This document shows, one piece after another, positions 1-7,684 of a stretch of 39,091 nt of DNA (position 1 is its first letter; every line of letters starts with the position of its first letter). The stretch is from Caballeronia glebae. GTDB lineage: Bacteria > Pseudomonadota > Gammaproteobacteria > Burkholderiales > Burkholderiaceae. The notes below the pieces were generated by a model, which was not told the DNA's origin, searched no databases, and saw only the letters and a list, made by a program, of their open reading frames with translations. The stretch is taken from the NCBI RefSeq assembly GCF_001545035.1, contig NZ_FCOJ02000065.1, positions 1 through 39,091 of the forward strand. Direction: 5' to 3'. A program made the position numbers and the translations under genes.

Positions 1-2
1 CA

Positions 3-194
3 GCGATGACCCTGCGCGCCGACGATCATCAGGTGATCCAGCCCCTTTACGTGATCGAAATGGACAAGGCGGGAACGAAGGGCGTCGCTTTCGACAACGA
101 AGGTTCGGGTTACGGTTTCCGTACGCTTCTGCACGTCCCGGCCGAAAAGACCGCGCAACCCACGACCTGCCGGATGTCGCGCCCGACGCGCTAG
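3..194 (+). CDS. 3' end of a probable branched-chain amino-acid ABC transporter substrate-binding protein (partial)
   Basis: An open frame enters from the left edge and stops at TAG 192-194, leaving about 63 C-terminal residues. The visible text (DDHQVIQPLYVIEMDK, then GYGFRTL) resembles the last strand and tail of Leu/Ile/Val-type periplasmic binding proteins, where a DHQ..QPLYV segment is typical. If correct, the protein captures amino acids or related solutes in the periplasm and passes them to an ABC permease. The signal peptide and ligand-binding core are outside the window, so the ligand cannot be read. The family call rests on a short C-terminal stretch only. Confidence 0.5.
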   Translation, partial: AMTLRADDHQVIQPLYVIEMDKAGTKGVAFDNEGSGYGFRTLLHVPAEKTAQPTTCRMSRPTR

Positions 195-242
195 GTCCCC
201 GGTTCGTGCCACGCGGAAGTCCTTCGGCGAGACATTGCGCCG

Positions 243-251
243 TGATATACT
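243..251 (+). promoter_or_regulatory. Candidate extended -10 promoter of rpsO
   Basis: TGATATACT combines the extended -10 dinucleotide TG (243-244) with a good -10 hexamer TATACT (246-251). The -35 position at a 17-base spacing (223-228, TTCGGC) is poor, which fits an extended -10 promoter. Transcription would begin near 258, giving a leader of about 95 bases before the rpsO start. Confidence 0.5.
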
Positions 252-352
252 CTGCGCTTCGTTTTTGGCGCATTGCCGGAACCGATTCTTTTTGTAAATC
301 CACGGCACGGCCTTTCTTCCGTGACCGCCTGTCTGTATCAAAGGAAAAGCAA

Positions 353-622
353 ATGTCCGTAGCAGAAGTCAAGAAGTCCGACATCGTCGCTGAACACGCA
401 CGCGGCGCAAACGACACCGGTTCTCCTGAAGTGCAAGTCGCACTGCTCACGAGCCGCATCAACGAACTGACTGTTCACTTCAAGGCGCACGCGAAGGATC
501 ACCACAGCCGCCGCGGTCTGCTGCGCATGGTGAGCCGTCGCCGTAAGCTGCTCGATTACCTGAAGGGCAAGGACGCAGATCGTTATCGCTCGCTGATCGA
601 AAAGCTGGGTCTGCGCAAGTAA
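353..622 (+). CDS. rpsO: 30S ribosomal protein S15
   Basis: This 89-residue protein has the usual length of bacterial S15, a primary 16S rRNA-binding protein that nucleates the platform of the small subunit. The family core is visible: GSPEVQVALLTSRINELT, then DHHSRRGLLRMVSRRRKLLDYL, and the terminal IEKLGLRK. The ATG at 353 is chosen over upstream in-frame starts because it follows an AAGGAAAAGC ribosome site and gives the family's exact N-terminus. A strong hairpin terminator follows at 661-701, so rpsO is at least partly transcribed apart from pnp. In E. coli S15 represses its own translation through an mRNA pseudoknot; whether this leader does so cannot be told here. Confidence 0.98.
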   Translation: MSVAEVKKSDIVAEHARGANDTGSPEVQVALLTSRINELTVHFKAHAKDHHSRRGLLRMVSRRRKLLDYLKGKDADRYRSLIEKLGLRK

Positions 623-660
623 TTGGCGCCAAGCATGGCTTTGCGGCCAACGTTCTAATG

Positions 661-701
661 AAGTGCCTGTGTCAGTCCGCTGATACAGGCACTTTGTTTT
701 T
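661..701 (+). terminator. Rho-independent terminator after rpsO
   Basis: A 15-bp stem (661-675 with 680-684 and 685-694, one G-T pair) is closed by the tetraloop TCCG at 676-679 and followed by TGTTTTT at 695-701. It would end most rpsO transcripts about 40 bases after the stop codon. Confidence 0.9.
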
Positions 702-986
702 GTGCGTTTCGGTCGTGAAGTGGTGCCCGATCGCGTTTTCGGCAATCGGTGCCGCTTGGTTGCCTCGTAGCCGGAAGTTTCAGCAGTACACAGGCTTAAC
801 GCCGGATGAATCCATCCGGCCCGACACTCGGTCCAGCCTCGCAGCGGAGCTTTGTGTCATTCCAGCGCGACGACGTTCATCGAAACGCATCGCGCTGGAA
901 TGGCATAACACACCTCTCAAGCGCGGCTCCGGACCTTCCCGCACGCGCCAGTCGACCGGCGCGGCGCAAACGTAGAAGGAGTCGAA
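702..986 (+). other. rpsO-pnp intergenic region (pnp leader)
   Basis: This 285-base stretch holds no convincing gene. It contains two hairpins: a small one at 801-820 (8-bp stem GCCGGATG with loop AATC) and a long one at 852-908, described separately. Neither is followed by a T-run, so both look like RNA structure within the pnp leader and not terminators. No clear promoter hexamer pair was found. pnp may therefore rely on readthrough from rpsO or on a weak local promoter. Confidence 0.5.
852..908 (+). promoter_or_regulatory. Long stem-loop in the pnp leader, candidate RNase III / PNPase autoregulation site
   Basis: CATTCCAGCGCGA (858-870) pairs perfectly with 890-902. The stem can be extended outward to 852 and 908 with two G-T pairs, giving about 19 bp. 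The loop region can add a 4-bp CGTT/AACG stem (874-877 with 884-887). It lies 78 bases before the pnp start and lacks a terminator T-run. In E. coli a long double-stranded leader hairpin at the same place is cut by RNase III and lets PNPase repress itself. An equivalent role here is inferred from position and shape, not from sequence identity. Confidence 0.55.
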
Positions 987-3125
987 ATGTTCAATAAAAT
1001 CGTCAAAGAATTCAAGTGGGGGCAGCACAACGTCCGCCTCGAAACGGGTGAAGTCGCGCGTCAGGCAAGCGGCGCGGTGATCGTCGACATCGAAGATACC
1101 GTCGTGCTCGCAACCGTCGTCGGCGCGAAGACCGCCAAGCCGGGTCAGGACTTCTTCCCGCTGACTGTCGACTACCTCGAAAAGACCTACGCCGCCGGCA
1201 AGATTCCGGGCGGCTTCTTCCGCCGCGAAGGCCGTCCGTCGGAAGGCGAAACGCTCATCTCGCGCCTGATCGACCGTCCGCTGCGCCCGCTTTTCCCGGA
1301 AGGCTACTATAACGAAGTGCAGGTCGTGATCCACGTCCTGTCGCTGAATCCGGACGTCCCGGCCGACATTCCGGCGCTGATCGGCGCATCCGCCGCGCTC
1401 GCCGTGTCGGGTCTGCCGTTCAACGGTCCGGTCGGCGCCGCGCGCGTCGCCTACATCAACAACGAGTACGTCCTGAACCCGACGCGCCCGCAGATGAAGG
1501 AATCGGCGCTCGATCTCGTCGTCGCGGGCACGGAGCGCGCAGTGCTGATGGTGGAATCGGAAGCGAAGCAGCTTTCCGAAGAAGTGATGCTCGGCGCAGT
1601 CGTGTTCGGCCACGAGCAGATGCAAGTCGCCATCGACGCGATCCATGAACTCGTGCGCGACGGCGGCAAGCCCGAGTGGGACTGGAAGCCGGCGCCGAAG
1701 AACGAGGCGCTCATCGCGCGCGTCGCGGAAATCGCCAAGCCGGAACTCGAAGCGGCTTATCAGTTGCGCAACAAGCAGGCGCGTTCGGCCAAGCTAAAGG
1801 AAGTCTACGCGGCGACGTCGGCGAAGCTGGCGGAAGAAGCCGCGGCGGGCGGCACGGTAGCGGCCGATGCGGCTACGGTCGGCAACGTCCTGTTCGACAT
1901 CGAAGCGAAGATCGTCCGCACGCAGATCCTGAACGGCGAGCCGCGCATCGACGGTCGCGACACGCGCACGGTTCGTCCGATCGAAATCCGCACGGGCGTG
2001 TTGCCGCGTACGCACGGTTCGGCGCTGTTCACGCGTGGCGAGACGCAGGCGCTGGTCGTCGCAACGCTCGGCACGAAGGGCGATGAGCAGAACATCGACG
2101 CGCTCGAAGGCGAATACCGCGAGCGTTTCATGCTCCACTACAACATGCCGCCGTTCGCGACGGGCGAGACGGGCCGCGTCGGTTCGCCGAAGCGTCGTGA
2201 AATCGGTCACGGCCGTCTGGCCAAGCGCGCGCTGGTCGCGTGTCTGCCGAGCGCCGACGAATTCGGCTACTCGATCCGCGTTGTGTCGGAAATCACGGAA
2301 TCGAACGGTTCGTCGTCGATGGCTTCGGTCTGCGGCGGCTGCCTCGCGCTGATGGACGCCGGCGTGCCGATGAAAGCGCACGTCGCGGGCATCGCGATGG
2401 GCCTGATTCTCGAAGACAACAAGTTCGCGGTTCTGACCGACATCCTGGGCGACGAAGATCACCTCGGCGACATGGACTTCAAGGTGGCCGGCACGTCGCA
2501 AGGCGTCACGGCGCTGCAGATGGACATCAAGATCCAGGGCATCACGAAGGAAATCATGCAGGTCGCGCTCGCGCAGGCGAAGGAAGGCCGCATGCACATC
2601 CTCGGCAAGATGACCGCCGCGGTTCCGCACACGAACACGGAACTGTCGGACTACGCGCCGCGCATGATCACCATCAAGATCAATCCGGAAAAAATCCGCG
2701 ACGTGATCGGCAAGGGCGGTTCGGTGATCCGCGCGCTGACGGAAGAAACCGGCACGACCATCGACATTTCGGACGACGGCGTCGTGACGATCGCGAGCAC
2801 GAGCTCGGAAGGCATGGCCGACGCGAAGAAGCGCATCGAGAACATCACGGCGGAAGTGGAAGTCGGTCAGATCTACGAAGGCCCGGTGCTCAAGCTGCTC
2901 GACTTCGGCGCGATCGTGAACATCCTGCCGGGCAAGGACGGTCTGCTGCACATCTCGGAGATCGTCAACGAGCGCGTGAAGGACATCAACGACTACCTGA
3001 AGGAAGGCCAGATCGTGAAGGTCAAGGTCATTCAGACGGACGAAAAGGGTCGCGTGCGTCTCTCGGCGAAGGCGCTTCTGAACGAAGGCGCGCAGCAAGC
3101 AGAACCCACGCATCCGCAGCAGTAA
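987..3125 (+). CDS. pnp: Polyribonucleotide nucleotidyltransferase (PNPase)
   Basis: This 712-residue phosphorolytic 3'-5' exoribonuclease degrades RNA to nucleoside diphosphates and acts in mRNA decay and quality control, often within the degradosome. Two RNase PH domains (about 1-215 and 315-545) flank a helical linker. The second carries SGVT-type substrate segments and the QMDIKIQGIT active-site region. A KH domain follows with its VIGKGGSVIRAL loop around residue 575, then an S1 domain (about 620-690, starting GQIYEGPVLKLLDFG). The length matches the family. The ATG at 987 follows GAAGGAG. The gene sits downstream of rpsO as in many proteobacteria, and two terminators follow it. Confidence 0.99.
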   Translation: MFNKIVKEFKWGQHNVRLETGEVARQASGAVIVDIEDTVVLATVVGAKTAKPGQDFFPLTVDYLEKTYAAGKIPGGFFRREGRPSEGETLISRLIDRPLRPLFPEGYYNEVQVVIHVLSLNPDVPADIPALIGASAALAVSGLPFNGPVGAARVAYINNEYVLNPTRPQMKESALDLVVAGTERAVLMVESEAKQLSEEVMLGAVVFGHEQMQVAIDAIHELVRDGGKPEWDWKPAPKNEALIARVAEIAKPELEAAYQLRNKQARSAKLKEVYAATSAKLAEEAAAGGTVAADAATVGNVLFDIEAKIVRTQILNGEPRIDGRDTRTVRPIEIRTGVLPRTHGSALFTRGETQALVVATLGTKGDEQNIDALEGEYRERFMLHYNMPPFATGETGRVGSPKRREIGHGRLAKRALVACLPSADEFGYSIRVVSEITESNGSSSMASVCGGCLALMDAGVPMKAHVAGIAMGLILEDNKFAVLTDILGDEDHLGDMDFKVAGTSQGVTALQMDIKIQGITKEIMQVALAQAKEGRMHILGKMTAAVPHTNTELSDYAPRMITIKINPEKIRDVIGKGGSVIRALTEETGTTIDISDDGVVTIASTSSEGMADAKKRIENITAEVEVGQIYEGPVLKLLDFGAIVNILPGKDGLLHISEIVNERVKDINDYLKEGQIVKVKVIQTDEKGRVRLSAKALLNEGAQQAEPTHPQQ

Positions 3126-3140
3126 TGCGTTAATGTGTAG

Positions 3141-3172
3141 ACGGCCGGCCGCTTTAGCGAGCCGGCCGTTTT
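3141..3172 (+). terminator. First terminator after pnp
   Basis: ACGGCCGGC (3141-3149) pairs perfectly with 3161-3169, followed directly by TTTT. It lies 16 bases after the pnp stop codon. Confidence 0.85.
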
Positions 3173-3180
3173 CATGTATG

Positions 3181-3215
3181 ACGCGTCGGACGCTATGCAT
3201 TGTCCGACGCGTTTT
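3181..3215 (+). terminator. Second, tandem terminator after pnp
   Basis: An 11-bp perfect stem (ACGCGTCGGAC at 3181-3191 with 3202-3212) with a 10-base loop is followed by TTTT at 3212-3215. It backs up the hairpin at 3141-3172 and isolates pnp from the next gene. Confidence 0.8.
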
Positions 3216-3314
3216 CGGACTCGATGGCAGTGTGTGGAGCGCGGATTGCTTAACGCGCGCGCAGTGCCATCCGGTTCGGATCCACAGTAACTCTGGTCGG
3301 CACAGGGAGAGGAT

Positions 3315-4331
3315 ATGAAGGCCATCGAAATCACTGAGTTTGGCGCACCCGAAGTCCTGAAACTCGGCGAGCGTCCGACGCCTGCGCCGGGTAAGTGCGA
3401 GGTGTTGATCAAAGTGGCCGCTTCCGGCGTGAACCGGCCGGACGTGTTCCAGCGCAAGGGCGCTTATGCGCCGCCGCCGGGCGCGTCGGATCTGCCGGGG
3501 CTGGAGGTCGCCGGTGAAATCGTCGATGGCGATTTCGATCCCAGGCACAACCCGTTCGGTCTGAAAAAAGGCGATCGCGTGTGCGCGCTGCTCGCCGGAG
3601 GCGGGTACGCCGAATATGCGGTGGCGCCGCTCGAACAGTGTTTGCCGGTGCCGAAGGGCCTGTCGGACATCGAGGCCGCTTCTTTGCCCGAGACGTTCTT
3701 CACGGTGTGGAGCAATGTGTTCGAGCGCGGTCAGTTGGGCGCGGGCGAGAACGGCGAGGAAGAGACGCTACTCGTGCAGGGCGGATCGAGCGGCATCGGC
3801 GTGACGGCGATTCAAATCGCCAAGGCGCTTGGCTTTCGCGTGTTCGCCACGGCCGGCACCGATGAAAAGTGCCGCGCGTGCGAAGCGCTCGGCGCGGAAC
3901 GGGCGATCAACTACAAGACGGAGGATTTCGTCGAAGTGGTCAAGTCGCTGACGAACGACCGCGGCGTCGACGTCATTCTGGACATGGTCGCCGGCGATTA
4001 TCTTCAGCGCGAGCTCAAGGCGCTGGCCGACGGCGGCCGCATCTGCGTGATCGCGCTGCTCGGCGGCGCGAAGGCGGAGATCAATCTGAACGACGTGCTG
4101 CGGCGGCGTCTCGTTATCACAGGCTCGACGCTGCGTCCGCGTCCTGTCGCGTTCAAGGCGAAGCTCGCGGCAAAGCTGAAGGAGCGCGTTTGGCCGGAAA
4201 TTGAGGCCGGACGCATCAAGCCGGTGATCCATCAGGTCTTCCCGGCGCACGATGCGGCCGCCGCGCACGCGCTGATGGAAAGCAGCACGCATGTCGGCAA
4301 GATCGTGCTCGACTGGCGCGACGACGTGTGA
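3315..4331 (+). CDS. NAD(P)H quinone oxidoreductase, PIG3/zinc-free MDR type
   Basis: A 338-residue medium-chain dehydrogenase/reductase of the quinone oxidoreductase branch, which reduces quinones with NADPH and has no catalytic zinc. The N-terminal GroES-like domain begins MKAIEITEFGAPEVLKLGE and contains the family's SGVNRPDVFQRKG segment. The Rossmann domain carries LLVQGGSSGIGVTAIQIAK (about residues 153-171). The later DVILDMVAGDYLQRELKAL and STLRPRP segments are typical of the PIG3 (TP53I3-like) group. The ATG at 3315 follows GGGAGAGGAT. The gene stands alone behind the two pnp terminators. The physiological electron acceptor cannot be told from sequence. Confidence 0.9.
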   Translation: MKAIEITEFGAPEVLKLGERPTPAPGKCEVLIKVAASGVNRPDVFQRKGAYAPPPGASDLPGLEVAGEIVDGDFDPRHNPFGLKKGDRVCALLAGGGYAEYAVAPLEQCLPVPKGLSDIEAASLPETFFTVWSNVFERGQLGAGENGEEETLLVQGGSSGIGVTAIQIAKALGFRVFATAGTDEKCRACEALGAERAINYKTEDFVEVVKSLTNDRGVDVILDMVAGDYLQRELKALADGGRICVIALLGGAKAEINLNDVLRRRLVITGSTLRPRPVAFKAKLAAKLKERVWPEIEAGRIKPVIHQVFPAHDAAAAHALMESSTHVGKIVLDWRDDV

Positions 4332-4379
4332 ATTTTCATTGCGGGCGCGTGCTGCATGTTGCGTCCCGCTTTTGACGGT

Positions 4380-4409
4380 TTGACCGGTTTCGTCGGAACA
4401 CAGTAAAAT
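4380..4409 (+). promoter_or_regulatory. Candidate sigma-70 promoter of tpiA
   Basis: TTGACC (4380-4385) and TAAAAT (4404-4409) are separated by 18 bases in the gap between the oxidoreductase and tpiA. Transcription would begin about 82 bases before the tpiA start. Confidence 0.6.
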
Positions 4410-4497
4410 CGCCTGTTTTGCAAGCAGTTTGCGGTTCGTAGCGGTTCATTTTTATAACAGGGCGGCTCTTGCAAGCCGTCGCCGACTGACGAGACAT

Positions 4498-5271
4498 ATG
4501 TCCAGAGAACGAGCGAAACTGGTGGTGGGCAACTGGAAGATGCACGGCCGCATCGGGGACAATGCGACCTTGCTGACCGAAGTCGCCGCAGGTGCATCGG
4601 CTTTGCAAAAGGGCGTGAGCGTCGGCGTGTGCGTGCCCTGTCCTTATCTCGCGCAATCGCAGGCGCTCCTGAGCGGCTCGGTGGTGCGTTGGGGCATTCA
4701 GGATGTGTCGGCGCATACGGGCGGGGCCTTCACCGGCGAAGTCGCGGCCCAGATGGCGGCGGATTTCGGCGTCACATACGCGATCGTCGGGCATTCGGAG
4801 CGACGCGCGTATCATCTCGAAAGTCCGGAACTCGTTGCCTCGAAAGCGCAGCGCGCAATCGAAGCGGGGCTTACGCCGATTCTCTGCGTCGGCGAAACGC
4901 TGGAAGAGCGTGAGGCGGGCACGACCGAGCAGGTCATCGGCACTCAGCTTGAGGCCGTGCTGTCGACTCTGACCGAAGAGCAGGCGGCGGGCATCGTGGT
5001 CGCGTACGAACCGGTCTGGGCGATCGGCACGGGCAAGACCGCACGGCCGGGGCAGGCGCAGGATGTCCATGCGTTCCTGCGTCGCAAGCTGCTGGAGAAG
5101 GGTGCGACGGTTGCGAACGTGCCGCTCTTGTATGGCGGCAGCGTGAAGCCGGAAAACGCGGAGGAGCTGTTCGGGCAAAAGGACATCGACGGCGGGCTGA
5201 TTGGCGGCGCGTCGCTGCAGTCGAAGGAATTTTTGGCGATCTGCCGGGCGGCGCAAACCGTTACGCATTGA
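4498..5271 (+). CDS. tpiA: Triose-phosphate isomerase
   Basis: This 257-residue TIM-barrel enzyme interconverts dihydroxyacetone phosphate and glyceraldehyde 3-phosphate in glycolysis and gluconeogenesis. The active site is complete: GNWKM with Asn12 and Lys14, IVGHSERR with the electrophile His99, and AYEPVWAIGTGKTA with the catalytic base Glu171. The phosphate-binding YGGSVKPEN loop follows. The start at 4498 is taken because MSRERAKLVVGNWKM places the first strand at its usual distance. An upstream in-frame ATG at 4429 would add 23 unconserved residues overlapping the promoter region. The ribosome site is weak (GACGAGACAT). secG lies 87 bases downstream, probably in the same transcript. 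Confidence 0.98.
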   Translation: MSRERAKLVVGNWKMHGRIGDNATLLTEVAAGASALQKGVSVGVCVPCPYLAQSQALLSGSVVRWGIQDVSAHTGGAFTGEVAAQMAADFGVTYAIVGHSERRAYHLESPELVASKAQRAIEAGLTPILCVGETLEEREAGTTEQVIGTQLEAVLSTLTEEQAAGIVVAYEPVWAIGTGKTARPGQAQDVHAFLRRKLLEKGATVANVPLLYGGSVKPENAEELFGQKDIDGGLIGGASLQSKEFLAICRAAQTVTH

Positions 5272-5358
5272 GCGTCTAACGGCGGGCGGGCAGGGCAGGC
5301 GAAAGAGCATCGTGCGACACGAACGTGTCACGGAACATCAGGAATCGGGTGAGTTGAA

Positions 5359-5724
5359 ATGCTGTATTTGAAGACATTGATTATCGTCGTTCAGTTGTTG
5401 TCGGCGTTGGGTGTTATCGGCCTCGTGCTGCTTCAGCACGGCAAGGGCGCGGACATGGGCGCGGCCTTCGGTAGCGGCGCATCGGGCAGTCTGTTCGGTG
5501 CAACGGGTTCGGCCAACTTTCTGTCGCGTACCACCGCGGTTCTCGCCGCGGTCTTTTTCGTGACGACGCTGACGCTGACTTACCTCGGCAGCTACAAGCC
5601 GCAGACGTCCGCGGGCGTGCTGGGCGGCGCGGCTCCCGTGCCGGCATCTGTGTCCGCGGGGGCCTCTGCGCCTGCTTCGGCACCGGTCGCTTCGTCCGCG
5701 CCGGGCGCTGACGTTCCCAAATAA
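5359..5724 (+). CDS. secG: Preprotein translocase subunit SecG
   Basis: A 121-residue inner-membrane component of the SecYEG channel that promotes protein export. It has the two membrane helices of SecG (about residues 3-25 and 58-77) joined by the conserved loop LLQHGKGADMGAAFGSGAS..LFG. The C-terminal 35 residues are a low-complexity Ala/Ser/Pro/Val tail of no recognised function, and such tails are common in this family. tpiA-secG-tRNA-Leu-nuoA is a familiar order in proteobacteria, and secG probably shares the tpiA promoter. Confidence 0.95.
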   Translation: MLYLKTLIIVVQLLSALGVIGLVLLQHGKGADMGAAFGSGASGSLFGATGSANFLSRTTAVLAAVFFVTTLTLTYLGSYKPQTSAGVLGGAAPVPASVSAGASAPASAPVASSAPGADVPK

Positions 5725-5763
5725 CGCCAGAACAGATTTTTCGCGAAATTTGCATTTTGTGCG

Positions 5764-5792
5764 TTGAACAATTCGTAGGGCCCAGTTATAAT
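5764..5792 (+). promoter_or_regulatory. Strong sigma-70 promoter of tRNA-Leu
   Basis: TTGAAC (5764-5769) and a perfect TATAAT (5787-5792) are separated by exactly 17 bases. Transcription should begin near 5800, about 52 bases before the tRNA. This is the best promoter in the left half of the window, and no comparable promoter is seen between the tRNA and nuoA. Confidence 0.85.
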
Positions 5793-5851
5793 TCAAGTCT
5801 TGAAGCGATTCGCGGCAATTAAGAAGTAGTTTTCCCGGATTGCAGTACAGT

Positions 5852-5936
5852 GCCGACGTGGTGAAATTGGTAGACACGCTATCTTGAGGGGGTAGTGGCG
5901 AAAGCTGTGCGAGTTCGAGTCTCGCCGTCGGCACCA
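5852..5936 (+). tRNA. tRNA-Leu (anticodon GAG)
   Basis: An 85-base class II tRNA. The acceptor stem GCCGACG (5852-5858) pairs with CGTCGGC (5926-5932), followed by discriminator A and an encoded CCA (5934-5936). The anticodon stem CTATC/GGTAG encloses loop TTGAGGG with anticodon GAG, which reads CTC and CTT leucine codons. A long variable arm (around TGGCGAAAGCTGT) and a normal T-arm with GTTCGAGTC are present. Confidence 0.97.
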
Positions 5937-5944
5937 AAGTTATC

Positions 5945-5980
5945 CAATGCCAGCCGCATGCATCGCTTCGGCTGGCATTG
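5945..5980 (+). terminator. Hairpin after tRNA-Leu, weak or partial terminator
   Basis: A 12-bp perfect stem (5945-5956 with 5969-5980) starts nine bases after the tRNA CCA. What follows (TCACTTCTGG) is not a T-run, so it may protect or process the tRNA 3' end and not stop transcription fully. The remaining sequence to nuoA (5981-6151) holds no convincing promoter. Confidence 0.5.
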
Positions 5981-6151
5981 TCACTTCTGGAGTACGCTTA
6001 CGTTTTCATGTCGGCATCGACAACCATCAAAGCGGTTGTCACAGTGTGCTGATATCGTGAGCGGTCCCAAGTGATATCTCCCGCCGGGTGGTCCGTCCCG
6101 GCTGAAGCGCTCCAATCAATACAGGCCACATCTACCGATCTGAGGATAGCC

Positions 6152-6511
6152 TTGAACCTCGCACCCTATTACCCCGTCTTCTTGTTTATTGTGGTAGGCC
6201 TTGGTTTGGGTATAGCGTTGGTCAGTATCGGCAAGATCCTTGGTCCCAACAGGCCCGACACCGAGAAAAATGCGCCGTACGAATGCGGCTTCGAAGCCTT
6301 CGAAGACGCGCGTATGAAGTTCGATGTGCGCTACTATCTCGTCGCGATTCTTTTCATCATATTCGATCTTGAGACGGCGTTCCTGTTCCCGTGGGGCGTG
6401 TCCCTGCGCGACATCGGCTGGCCTGGTTTCCTGGCGATGATGATTTTTCTGCTCGAATTTTTGCTTGGTTTCGCCTACATCTGGAGAAAGGGCGGACTCG
6501 ACTGGGAATGA
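6152..6511 (+). CDS. nuoA: NADH-quinone oxidoreductase subunit A
   Basis: First gene of the complex I operon, a 119-residue membrane-arm subunit near the quinone site at the junction with the peripheral arm. Three helices are visible (about 8-30, 62-82 and 89-110). The conserved EKNAPYECGFEAFEDARMKFDVRYYLVAILFIIFDLE loop-and-helix region carries the hallmark Cys and acidic residues. I choose the TTG at 6152 as start. It lies six bases after a GAGGA ribosome site (6142-6146) and gives the 119-residue length and N-L-A-x-YYPV N-terminus of relatives. The frame is open upstream to 6071, but that part is not conserved in type. Confidence 0.96.
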   Translation: MNLAPYYPVFLFIVVGLGLGIALVSIGKILGPNRPDTEKNAPYECGFEAFEDARMKFDVRYYLVAILFIIFDLETAFLFPWGVSLRDIGWPGFLAMMIFLLEFLLGFAYIWRKGGLDWE

Positions 6512-6572
6512 CAGTTAGATTACCGGATTCATGGGCGGCTTTGGCTGGCGGCTCATCTGGAGTGGAAAACAA

Positions 6573-7052
6573 ATGAGTATCGAAGGGGTCTTGAAGGAAG
6601 GCTTTGTCACCACCACGGCTGACAAGCTCATCAACTGGACGCGCACCGGCTCCTTATGGCCGATGACGTTCGGTCTCGCATGCTGCGCGGTCGAAATGAT
6701 GCACGCGGGCGCCGCCCGTTACGATCTGGATCGTTTCGGCGTGGTGTTTCGTCCGAGTCCGCGCCAGTCCGACGTGATGATCGTTGCCGGCACGCTGTGC
6801 AACAAGATGGCGCCCGCGCTTCGTAAGGTGTACGACCAGATGGCCGAGCCGCGCTGGGTCATCTCCATGGGTTCGTGCGCAAACGGCGGCGGCTACTATC
6901 ACTATTCGTATTCGGTCGTGCGTGGCTGCGACCGGATCGTGCCGGTCGATGTGTACGTTCCCGGTTGTCCTCCGACCGCCGAAGCCCTGGTCTACGGCGT
7001 GATCCAGTTGCAGGCGAAGATTCGCCGCACCAACACCATTGCCCGTCAGTAA
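6573..7052 (+). CDS. nuoB: NADH-quinone oxidoreductase subunit B (cluster N2)
   Basis: A 159-residue peripheral-arm subunit that holds the terminal [4Fe-4S] cluster N2, the electron donor to quinone. All four ligands are present: adjacent Cys37-Cys38 in GLACCAVEM, Cys102 in GSCANGGG and Cys132 in VPGCPPTAE. The start [10 protein letters not shown] at 6573 gives the normal length. The frame extends to an upstream ATG at 6531, but that would add 14 residues with no family match. It follows nuoA by 61 bases. Confidence 0.98.
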
Positions 7053-7072
7053 GGGCTGAGTCTCCCCAAACT

Positions 7073-7675
7073 ATGGCAAGCAAACTCGAGACCCTCAAAG
7101 CGAACCTCGAGACGGCGTTTGGCGACCGTCTCCAGAGCATTACCGAGTCGCTGGGTCAGGTGACGGTCGTCGTCAAGGCGGCCAACTATCTGGACGTCTG
7201 CAAGCAGCTGCGCGACGACTCGTCGCTGCGCTTCGAGCAGCTCATGGACCTCTCCGGCGTCGATTATTCGACCTACGGCGACGGCGTCTACGACGGTCCG
7301 CGTTTCGCGGCCGTGAGCCATCTTCTCTCGATCACGAACAACTGGCGCGTGCGTGTGCGCGTGTTCGCTCCGGACGACGAAGTGCCCATCGTGCCTTCGG
7401 TGGTCGACATCTGGTCGTCGGCGAACTGGTACGAGCGTGAGGCGTTCGACCTCTACGGCATCGTGTTCGAAGGCCATCCCGACCTGCGCCGCATTCTCAC
7501 GGACTACGGCTTCATCGGCCATCCGTTCCGCAAGGACTTTCCGGTCTCCGGTTACGTCGAAATGCGCTACGACCCGGAGGAGAGGCGCGTGGTCTACCAG
7601 CCCGTGACGATCGAACCGCGCGAAATCACGCCGCGCGTGATCCGCGAAGATCGCTATGGCGGTCTGAAACATTAA
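7073..7675 (+). CDS. nuoC: NADH-quinone oxidoreductase subunit C
   Basis: A 200-residue, 30-kDa-type subunit of the complex I peripheral arm that packs against NuoD and helps shape the quinone channel. The family signature is visible in WYEREAFDLYGIVFEGHPDLRRIL and TDYGFIGHPFRKDFP. NuoC and NuoD are separate genes here, unlike the fused nuoCD of E. coli, as is normal in betaproteobacteria. The ATG at 7073 was chosen to give MASKLETLK, because the frame is open further upstream only as an overlap with nuoB. nuoD begins 10 bases after the stop. Confidence 0.97.
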   Translation: MASKLETLKANLETAFGDRLQSITESLGQVTVVVKAANYLDVCKQLRDDSSLRFEQLMDLSGVDYSTYGDGVYDGPRFAAVSHLLSITNNWRVRVRVFAPDDEVPIVPSVVDIWSSANWYEREAFDLYGIVFEGHPDLRRILTDYGFIGHPFRKDFPVSGYVEMRYDPEERRVVYQPVTIEPREITPRVIREDRYGGLKH

Positions 7676-7684
7676 GAGAACGCC

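Noticed and set aside
3133..3318. A 61-residue open frame between pnp and the quinone oxidoreductase
   Set aside because: It runs straight through two transcription terminators, has no ribosome site and no recognisable content.
5945..5980. Inverted repeat beside the tRNA as a possible integration (att) site
   Set aside because: It is a simple hairpin directly after the tRNA. No integrase, repeated tRNA fragment or change of gene content follows; core nuo genes come next.
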